A stretch of 64,000 nucleotides of DNA from Gemmobacter megaterium (GTDB lineage Bacteria > Pseudomonadota > Alphaproteobacteria > Rhodobacterales > Rhodobacteraceae). The stretch's first letter is position 1, and each line of letters starts with the position of its first letter. The notes under the pieces were generated by a model. That model ran no database searches and was not told the DNA's origin. It saw only the letters and a list, made by a program, of their open reading frames with translations. Position numbers and translations under genes: made by a program. Positions 56,520 through 62,831 of the stretch are shown here, in pieces. Location of the stretch: contig NZ_FTOT01000001.1 in assembly GCF_900156815.1 (NCBI RefSeq), positions 744,001-808,000 of the forward strand, given 5' to 3'.

Positions 56520-56834
56520 ATGACCACCTTCGACGACCGCCAGCGCGCCTTCGAATCGAAATTCGCCCATGATGCCGAAATGCAGTTCCGTGCCACGGCC
56601 CGGCGCAACAAGCTGCTGGGTCTCTGGGCGGCGGGCCTTCTGGGCAAGACCGGCGCCGACGCCGATGCCTATGCCGTAGAGGTGGTGAAATCCGATTTCG
56701 AAGAGGCCGGGGACGATGACGTCCTGCGCAAGGTCGCTGCGGATCTGTCCGGCAAGGCCACCCCGGAAGACATCCGCGCGAAAATGGATGCGCTGCTGGC
56801 CGAAGCCAAGGCGCAACTCGCCTCCGACATCTGA
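56520..56834 (+). CDS. F1-ATPase inhibitor zeta subunit (DUF1476)
   Basis: A 104-aa helical protein of the DUF1476 family. In Paracoccus denitrificans this protein is the zeta subunit that blocks ATP hydrolysis by F1. The start [18 protein letters not shown] is the inhibitory N-terminal helix, followed by [16 protein letters not shown]. It is encoded 9 kb away from the F1 operon and divergent from purC. Downstream (56835-57086) there are only hairpins and one intergenic repeat copy. Confidence 0.9.
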   Translation: MTTFDDRQRAFESKFAHDAEMQFRATARRNKLLGLWAAGLLGKTGADADAYAVEVVKSDFEEAGDDDVLRKVAADLSGKATPEDIRAKMDALLAEAKAQLASDI

Positions 56835-57014
56835 GGCGCCGGTCACGCCGCGCCGGCCCGTCCGGCACGGCCTCTAGGCGGGCCATCAGGCCGGCCTCCC
56901 CGTGCCGACCTCGCGCCTCTGCCAAGGGCCAGACCTGCGCAAGAACGGCCGCATCCAGTCGCGGCCGGGCCGCTGCAAACGGCATTCCGAATTGCTCTGA
57001 CCGAAATATCCCTG

Positions 57015-57047
57015 GGGGCTTAATGCAGCCCCTGCCGCAACGCAGGG
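57015..57047. other. Double hairpin between zeta gene and yqeY
   Basis: Two small overlapping inverted repeats, GGGGCT / AGCCCC (57015-57032) and CCCTGC / GCAGGG (57030-57047), could form alternative hairpins. They directly follow an AAATATCCCTGGGGG copy of the dispersed repeat. They lie in the gap between convergent genes, so a terminator role is likely; no T-run is present. Confidence 0.35.
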
Positions 57048-57086
57048 CAGACAGCCGCCATCAGGCAAGGGCCAGGGCCGGGCCCT

Positions 57087-57545
57087 TCAGCCCAGCCGAT
57101 CCTTCACCATCGGACCGGCAGCGCCGAAATCCATCTGCCCGGTATACTTGCCCTTCAGCACGGCCATCACCCGTCCCATATCCCGGATCCCGGTGGCGCC
57201 CGTTTCCGCGATGGCCTCTGCAATCGCCTGCCCCACCTCGGCCTCCGACAACTGCCGTGGCAGGAATTCCTCGATCACCTTGATTTCGGACAGCTCTTTC
57301 TCTGCCAGTTCCAGCCGCCCGCCTTCCTCATAGACACGGGCGCTTTCCTGGCGCTGCTTCACCATCTTGCCCAGAATGGCCAGAATATCTGCATCACTCA
57401 CCCCATCTGCGGCGCTTTCGGTCCGCGCGGCGATGTCCCGGTCCTTGATGGCCGCGTTGATCAGGCGCAGGGTCGAGGTACGATCAGCCTCGCGCGCCTT
57501 CATGGCCTCTTTCAGGGCAGTGCTCAGGCGCTCGCGCAGGCTCAT
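57087..57545 (-). CDS. GatB/YqeY domain protein
   Basis: A 152-aa all-helical protein from ATG 57545 (MSLRERLSTALKEAMKARE) with AAGGAG upstream. It has the YqeY family pattern: RTSTLRLINAAIKDRDI, ILAKMVKQRxESA-like KMVKQRQESARVYEEGGR, EEFLPRQLSEAEV and GRVMAVLKGKYTGQMDF. The homologous domain in GatB binds tRNA. The stand-alone function is not settled. Confidence 0.93.
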   Translation of the reverse strand: MSLRERLSTALKEAMKAREADRTSTLRLINAAIKDRDIAARTESAADGVSDADILAILGKMVKQRQESARVYEEGGRLELAEKELSEIKVIEEFLPRQLSEAEVGQAIAEAIAETGATGIRDMGRVMAVLKGKYTGQMDFGAAGPMVKDRLG

Positions 57546-57572
57546 GGGGGCTCTCCTTGGGTGTGCGCGCGC

Positions 57573-57601
57573 AGCATAACCCGGCAGGCGCGCACGGGCA
57601 A
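57573..57601 (-). promoter_or_regulatory. Predicted yqeY promoter
   Basis: TTGCCC (57596-57601) and TATGCT (57573-57578) on the minus strand are 17 bp apart, 27 bp upstream of the start codon. Confidence 0.5.
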
Positions 57602-57659
57602 CCCACAGCAAATGCGCCAAGTCCTTGCTTTCAAAAGAAAACGCATTTGGCACAAGGGC

Positions 57660-57688
57660 TTGACCGCCACCGTCGCCGGGACTAGGTT
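57660..57688 (+). promoter_or_regulatory. Predicted carA promoter
   Basis: TTGACC (57660-57665) and TAGGTT (57683-57688) are 17 bp apart; the carA ATG follows about 20 nt after the expected transcript start. An 8-bp inverted repeat CAAATGCG / CGCATTTG (57609-57616 and 57642-57649) lies just upstream, between the two divergent promoters. Confidence 0.55.
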
Positions 57689-57713
57689 GCGCCCGTTTAT
57701 GCCGGAGTGTCCC

Positions 57714-58871
57714 ATGCCAAACGCTGCCCCCCGCCCCACTGCCTGCCTTGCGCTGGCCGATGGAACGCTGTTCTTCGGACAGGGGTTCGGAGCCGCTGGC
57801 GAAACAGTGGCCGAACTGGTGTTCAACACCGCCATGACCGGCTATCAGGAAATCATGACCGACCCCTCCTATGCCGGTCAGGTCGTCACCTTCACCTTCC
57901 CGCATATCGGCAATGTCGGCGTCACCCCCGAGGATGACGAAACGGTCGAGCCGGTCGCGGCCGGAATGGTGGTCAAATGGGATCCGACAGAGCCGTCGAA
58001 CTGGCGCTCGGTCGGCAATCTGCACGACTGGATGACCCGCAAGGGCCGGATCGGGATCGGCGGTATCGACACCCGCCGCCTGACCCGCGCCATCCGCCAG
58101 CAAGGTGCGCCGCATGTCGCGCTGGCCCATGATCCCGACGGAAATTTCGACATCGAGGCGCTGGTCGCCCGCGCGCGGTCGTGGAAAGGGCTGGTCGGCC
58201 TTGATCTGGCCAAGGACGTGACCTGTGCCCAATCCTACAAATGGGATGAAATGCGGTGGGCCTGGCCCGAAGGGTACAAGCGCCTCGAAGGTCCGGGCCT
58301 GCGGGTGGTCGCCATCGACTATGGTGCAAAACGCAACATCCTGCGCTGCCTCGCCTCGGCCGGTTGCGAGGTGACGGTTCTGCCCGCCACCGCAACCGCA
58401 GAGGATGTGCTTGCCCTGAACCCCGAAGGGGTCTTTCTGTCGAACGGTCCGGGCGACCCGGCTGCAACCGGCGAATATGCCGTGCCGATGATTCAGGGGG
58501 TTCTGGCCAAGGATCTGCCGGTCTTCGGCATCTGCCTTGGGCATCAGATGCTGGCGCTCGCGCTTGGTGCGCGCACGGTCAAGATGAATCACGGGCATCA
58601 TGGCGCCAACCATCCGGTCAAGGATCTGACCACCGGCAAGGTGGAGATCACCAGCATGAACCATGGGTTCACCGTGGACAGCCAGACCTTGCCCGCAGGG
58701 GTCAGCGAAACCCATGTCTCGCTGTTCGACGGGTCGAACTGCGGTATCGCGGTGGATGGCAAGCCGGTGTTCTCGGTGCAATATCACCCCGAGGCCAGCC
58801 CCGGCCCCCAGGACAGCTACTACCTGTTCGACCGTTTCGCCGCCGCGCTGCGCGCCCGTCGCGCCGCCTGA
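57714..58871 (+). CDS. carA: Carbamoyl-phosphate synthase small subunit
   Basis: Glutamine amidotransferase subunit supplying ammonia for carbamoyl phosphate (arginine and pyrimidines), 385 aa. The N-terminal CPSase domain has FNTAMTGYQEIMTDPSY, and the C-terminal class I amidotransferase has the nucleophile Cys in FGICLGHQ (about residue 279) and the His/Glu pair in QYHPEASPGP. ATG 57714 is preceded by CGGAG. carB is not in the window. Confidence 0.96.
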   Translation: MPNAAPRPTACLALADGTLFFGQGFGAAGETVAELVFNTAMTGYQEIMTDPSYAGQVVTFTFPHIGNVGVTPEDDETVEPVAAGMVVKWDPTEPSNWRSVGNLHDWMTRKGRIGIGGIDTRRLTRAIRQQGAPHVALAHDPDGNFDIEALVARARSWKGLVGLDLAKDVTCAQSYKWDEMRWAWPEGYKRLEGPGLRVVAIDYGAKRNILRCLASAGCEVTVLPATATAEDVLALNPEGVFLSNGPGDPAATGEYAVPMIQGVLAKDLPVFGICLGHQMLALALGARTVKMNHGHHGANHPVKDLTTGKVEITSMNHGFTVDSQTLPAGVSETHVSLFDGSNCGIAVDGKPVFSVQYHPEASPGPQDSYYLFDRFAAALRARRAA

Positions 58872-58909
58872 TCGCGGCCCGAGCGGCGCCCCTGGGGTGC
58901 TGCGTGGCA

Positions 58910-58924
58910 TTAACGCCCTGTTAA
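58910..58924. promoter_or_regulatory. Perfect CtrA box upstream of the glycosyltransferase
   Basis: TTAA-N7-TTAA (8 of 8, and followed by C as in the TTAA-N7-TTAAC form) lies 38-52 bp before the glycosyltransferase ATG, in the only gap between carA and this gene. A 7-bp hairpin (CCTGACC 58926-58932 / GGTCAGG 58947-58953) follows and partly covers the AGGAGGGG ribosome-binding site. Confidence 0.6.
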
Positions 58925-58961
58925 CCCTGACCTTGCAACCTGCACGGGTCAGGAGGGGCAT

Positions 58962-61121
58962 ATGCATATCCAGGCCGGGCGATTCGTCGCCGATTGCCAG
59001 ATTGGTGCGGAGCGCGACAGCCACGACGACCGGCTGGCCGAGCGGCTCTTTGCCATGCGCGCCATACGGGCCGGGGATCTGCGCCACGCCCGCGCAGAGG
59101 CCGAGCATCTGCACCTGCCGCTGGCAGAGGCGCTGGCGGGGTCGGGCATGGTCCTGCAAGACGATCTGGCCTGTGCAACCGCCTGGCTTGCCGGGCTGCC
59201 CCTGACAGACCCACTGGCCGATCCACCGGACCCGCGCCTGGTGGAACGGTTGGGTCCGCAACGATGCCTGGCAATGGGCCTGGTGCCATTGCGGGTTCTG
59301 GGCGGCGAAGTCCTGATTGCCCTCGCCCAGCCGTCGGAATGGCCGCGCCACGCCGCCGAGGTTGTGGCGGCGCTTGGGCCTGTCCGCCTGTCCCATGCCC
59401 CCCTGCCCGCCATCCAGCAGGCGGTTGCCGCCGCCGCTAGCCTGCGCCTGCGTCTTCAGGCCGAAGCGCGGGTGCCTGCGCCGGTCAGTGCACGGGCCTG
59501 GCGCGGTCTTGCCGGATGGCGTCTCGCCAGCATGGCGATCCTGCTGGGCCTTGCCCTGGCGATCATGCCAATGGTGGCGCTGACGGTGGTTCTGGCATGG
59601 CTGGTGGTGTCGATCGCCGCCACCAGCCTGCTGCGCGCGACCGCCCTGATCCTGGCCTTACGCCGCCCCCGCACGGCGGCCCCGGCGCCCCCCCTTGCAC
59701 GTCCGCTCCGATGGCCGGTGATCTCGATTCTCGTCCCGCTCTATGGCGAGCCCGACATCGCGCCGCGCCTGCTGCAACGGCTGGGGCGGCTCGACTACCC
59801 CCGCGCCCTGATGGATGTGGTCATCGTGCTGGAGGCGAAAGACACCGAGACCCGCGCCGCCCTTGCCGGCTGCCCCCTTCCGGGCTGGATGCGCATCGTG
59901 ACGGTGCCGGACGGGCCGATCACCACCAAGCCACGGGCGATGAACTATGCCCTGGACTTCTGCCGCGGCAGCATCATCGGCATCTATGACGCCGAGGATG
60001 CGCCAGACCCGGACCAACTGCAAAAGGTCGTTCAGAGGTTTGCGGAACGCGGGCCCGATGTGGCCTGCCTGCAAGGCTGCCTGGATTATTACAACCCCCG
60101 GACCAATCTGTTGGCCAGGCTGTTCACGGCGGAATATGCCAGTTGGTTCCGCGTCGTCATGCCCGCATTGCAACGGTTGCGCCTGCCGATGCCGCTTGGC
60201 GGAACCACGCTGTTCCTGCGCCGCGAGGCGCTGGACAGGGTGGGCGCCTGGGATGCCCATAACGTGACCGAGGATGCCGACCTTGGCGTCCGCCTTGCCC
60301 GGCATGGCCTGCGCACCGAAATGCTGCCCACCACCACCCATGAAGAGGCGAACTGCCGCCTGCGTCCCTGGATCCGGCAGCGATCACGCTGGATCAAGGG
60401 GCATATCCTGACATGGGCCATCCACATGCGCGACCCTGTCGGCCTGTGGCGCGATTTGGGCTGGCGCGGGTTCCTTGGGTATCAGGTGGTCTTTCTGGGC
60501 GCGCAAAGCCAGGTTCTGCTCGCCCCGCTGATGTGGACGATGTGGGCAATTTCCGTTGGCCTGCCACACCCCATGCAGACCTTGCTGCCTGCCGGAGGCG
60601 TGCAGGTCTTGATTGCGATGTTCCTGCTGTCCGAGGCGCTTGTGATGGCAACGGCTGTCGTGGGGCTGGCCCGCACCCGTCACCATGGCCTATGGCCCGT
60701 GGTGCCGATGCTGCACCTCTACCATCCGCTGGGGGCCATCGCCGGCTGGCGCGCGGTCTGGGAAGCGTTCTGCAACCCGTTCTACTGGGCCAAGACCAGC
60801 CATGGCCATTTCGATCACGCTGTCGGCGACGGCCAGGCCCTGTGGCAGGCGCCCAACCCCGCCCCGGCGGATGGAACTGCCTTGCACAGGCCGCCCAATT
60901 CGCCATTCCGCGCCGCTCCCGATGCCATCGCCGCGGTGCCTGTGGGCGGGGAAACCGCCGCCGACCGCATTGCCCGCGCCCTGCGGCAGGGTCTTCCGCT
61001 GGCCGATCTGCCAGAGATCCGCGCTCAGCCCTCCTTGCCCGGTCGAGTGCGCACCTCGCCTGCGTCGATTTTCAGGCGCGTCTCGAAGGCCCGCGAGATA
61101 TGCGTGCGCAGCGCCTCATAG
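58962..61121 (+). CDS. GT2 glycosyltransferase with GspE/MshE-like N-terminal domain (XagB-like)
   Basis: A 719-aa protein. Residues about 25-150 resemble the GspE/MshE N-terminal domain (LAEALAGSGMVLQDDLACAT, then GLVPLRVLGGEVLIALAQP). Two transmembrane helices (about 188-230) precede a cellulose-synthase-like GT2 domain. That domain has PLYGEP, the DAEDAPD metal site (about residue 343) and the QRSRW (QxxRW) motif near 470, followed by further membrane helices. This matches the XagB-type enzymes that make adhesive exopolysaccharide in rhizobia. MshE-type N-domains can bind c-di-GMP; whether this one does is open. The last 33 codons overlap the convergent gntR gene. Confidence 0.85.
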   Translation: MHIQAGRFVADCQIGAERDSHDDRLAERLFAMRAIRAGDLRHARAEAEHLHLPLAEALAGSGMVLQDDLACATAWLAGLPLTDPLADPPDPRLVERLGPQRCLAMGLVPLRVLGGEVLIALAQPSEWPRHAAEVVAALGPVRLSHAPLPAIQQAVAAAASLRLRLQAEARVPAPVSARAWRGLAGWRLASMAILLGLALAIMPMVALTVVLAWLVVSIAATSLLRATALILALRRPRTAAPAPPLARPLRWPVISILVPLYGEPDIAPRLLQRLGRLDYPRALMDVVIVLEAKDTETRAALAGCPLPGWMRIVTVPDGPITTKPRAMNYALDFCRGSIIGIYDAEDAPDPDQLQKVVQRFAERGPDVACLQGCLDYYNPRTNLLARLFTAEYASWFRVVMPALQRLRLPMPLGGTTLFLRREALDRVGAWDAHNVTEDADLGVRLARHGLRTEMLPTTTHEEANCRLRPWIRQRSRWIKGHILTWAIHMRDPVGLWRDLGWRGFLGYQVVFLGAQSQVLLAPLMWTMWAISVGLPHPMQTLLPAGGVQVLIAMFLLSEALVMATAVVGLARTRHHGLWPVVPMLHLYHPLGAIAGWRAVWEAFCNPFYWAKTSHGHFDHAVGDGQALWQAPNPAPADGTALHRPPNSPFRAAPDAIAAVPVGGETAADRIARALRQGLPLADLPEIRAQPSLPGRVRTSPASIFRRVSKAREICVRSAS

Positions 61122-61705
61122 GCGGCGTCGCCATCCCGCGCCCCGATCGCGCGGATGATCGCATCATGTTCGGCCAGCGCCGCCGCATCACGGCCCTCGG
61201 CCGCAAGCGATGTCGACGCCAGCAGCGCCATGGACCGATGCACCAGATCCAGTTGCTGCACCAGATAGCGGTTGTGCGAGGCCAGATGAATCTGCTTGTG
61301 GAACCGCCGGTTGGCACGCGCCAGCGCAGCGGGGTCGCCCAGCAGACGGCGATCATCCTCGACCATCCCGCGCAGAACACGGATTTCCTCGTCGCTGGCG
61401 TGCTGCGCGGCCAGCCGGGCGGCCAGCCCCTCCAGCTCGGATCGCACGACATAGAGCTCTGCCAACTGGTTGTGATCGAGCGAGGCGACAATCATGCTGC
61501 GCCCGTCGCGCGCCAACATCGACTGGGTTTCCAGCCGCTGCAACGCCTCGCGCACGGGGGTGCGCGACACGCCGAAACGGTCGGCCAGTTCGGATTCGAC
61601 CAGCCGGTCGCCGGGCCTGTAGACGCCACGGTCGATCGCCTCCAGGATCAGGGTATAGGCATCCTTCTGGGCACCGGGCGGGGATTTGCGGTCTTGTGCG
61701 GTCAT
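61025..61705 (-). CDS. GntR-family (FadR/FCD) transcription regulator
   Basis: A 226-aa regulator. The N-terminal winged helix (about residues 10-75) includes LVESELADRFGVSRTPVREALQRL; the C-terminal FCD ligand domain carries likely metal ligands in NRRFHKQIH and AEHDAII. ATG 61705 is preceded by a promoter that gives an almost leaderless mRNA. Its 3' end overlaps the glycosyltransferase gene by 97 bp. The ligand is unknown. Confidence 0.9.
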   Translation of the reverse strand: MTAQDRKSPPGAQKDAYTLILEAIDRGVYRPGDRLVESELADRFGVSRTPVREALQRLETQSMLARDGRSMIVASLDHNQLAELYVVRSELEGLAARLAAQHASDEEIRVLRGMVEDDRRLLGDPAALARANRRFHKQIHLASHNRYLVQQLDLVHRSMALLASTSLAAEGRDAAALAEHDAIIRAIGARDGDAAYEALRTHISRAFETRLKIDAGEVRTRPGKEG

Positions 61706-61713
61706 GGGCGCGC

Positions 61714-61780
61714 ACGCTATCCCCAGCCGCGCCGCCATTCAAGGCAAAGCATTGCCTTTGCCGACACCAGCGCCTAGCGT
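61714..61780. promoter_or_regulatory. Divergent gntR/HAD promoters with central palindrome
   Basis: Minus: TTGAAT (61737-61742), 17 bp, TAGCGT (61714-61719) for gntR. Plus: TTGCCT (61752-61757), 17 bp, TAGCGT (61775-61780) for the HAD gene. Between and overlapping the two -35 elements is the perfect inverted repeat AAGGCAA-AGCA-TTGCCTT (61741-61758), a likely GntR operator. Both start codons lie about 6-9 nt after the -10 elements, so both mRNAs appear leaderless. Confidence 0.6.
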
Positions 61781-61786
61781 GCGGCC

Positions 61787-62443
61787 ATGGTCGCGCAATC
61801 CTTCTCTCATGTCTCCGCCTGGGTCTTTGACCTGGACAATACACTCTATCCCCCCTCGGCCCGCCTGTTCGATCAGATCGAGGCGCGGATGACCGCTTGG
61901 GTGGCCGAGGCGCTCAAGGTGGATCGGGCCGAGGCGGACCGCCTGCGCGCGCAGTATTGGGCGCAATACGGGACCACGCTGGCCGGGCTGATGGCCGAGC
62001 ATGGGATCGACCCTGCCCCCTATCTGAACGAGGTGCACGAGATAGAGCTGCACGCCCTGCAACCCGATCCGTTGCTGGCCGCACGGATCGCCGCCTTGCC
62101 GGGGCGGCGGATCGTCTACACCAACGCCACCGTGCCCTATGCCGAAAAGGTGCTGGAGGCGCGGGGGCTGTCGAACCTGTTCGCGGCGGTCTATGGCGTG
62201 GTCGAGGCGGGTTTCCGCCCCAAGCCGGAACGCGCCGCCTTTGAAACGATCTTTGCCCGCGACGGTCTGGACCCGGCCCGCGGCGCGATGTTCGAGGATG
62301 ATGCGCGCAACCTCGCCGCCCCTCATGCCATGGGAATGCAGACAGTGCACGTCGCGCCGCTGGCCGCCCCGGCCAGCCATATCCACCACCATACCGACGA
62401 CCTGACGGAGTTTCTGGGCCGCCTGATGCCTGCGGCGGCCTGA
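61787..62443 (+). CDS. HAD-superfamily pyrimidine 5'-nucleotidase
   Basis: A 218-aa phosphatase. HAD motif I is FDLDNTLYPP (nucleophile Asp, about residue 15), motif II is YTNAT, Lys is in FRPKPE and motif III is FEDDARN. The SDT1/pyrimidine 5'-nucleotidase subfamily fits the LDNTLYPPS and GMQTVHV segments. It likely dephosphorylates pyrimidine nucleotides or a related metabolite. It is divergent from gntR and may be its target. Confidence 0.9.
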   Translation: MVAQSFSHVSAWVFDLDNTLYPPSARLFDQIEARMTAWVAEALKVDRAEADRLRAQYWAQYGTTLAGLMAEHGIDPAPYLNEVHEIELHALQPDPLLAARIAALPGRRIVYTNATVPYAEKVLEARGLSNLFAAVYGVVEAGFRPKPERAAFETIFARDGLDPARGAMFEDDARNLAAPHAMGMQTVHVAPLAAPASHIHHHTDDLTEFLGRLMPAAA

Positions 62444-62523
62444 CGCAGCGCGTCAAACTGCCCGATGGGCAGACGGCACGGCAAAAGCCACATCCATGCC
62501 AAACCTATTGCATGGAGACGCGC

Positions 62524-62757
62524 ATGGCCCTGTCCGACACCCCCGCCCCCGGCGGCATCCTGTTCCGCCTGCCGATCATCGGCCGCATCGCCCGCGATAT
62601 CGAGCGCGAGCCGGATTCGGTATTCTACCTGATCGTCGGCATTCTGAGCCTGCTGATCATCGGCACGGTGCAATGGGGCCTGCCGGTGCTGGCCATGGCC
62701 GCACTTGCCGCAGTGCCGGTCATGTTCGTCGTGCTGATCCTGATCACGCTGGGGTGA
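62524..62757 (+). CDS. Small two-helix membrane protein
   Basis: A 77-aa protein from ATG 62524 (MALSDTPAPGG) with GGAG six bases upstream; an earlier ATG at 62512 has no ribosome-binding site. Two hydrophobic helices occupy about residues 34-50 and 53-76. No family is recognised with certainty. It lies between the HAD gene and the UbiH-like gene on the same strand. Confidence 0.75.
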   Translation: MALSDTPAPGGILFRLPIIGRIARDIEREPDSVFYLIVGILSLLIIGTVQWGLPVLAMAALAAVPVMFVVLILITLG

Positions 62758-62831
62758 CGGCTGCGGCACCGCAACCCATTTCCCTTGCCATCCGGGCGGC
62801 CTAGACTGGCGGCGAAACGAGGGGGTGCCAG

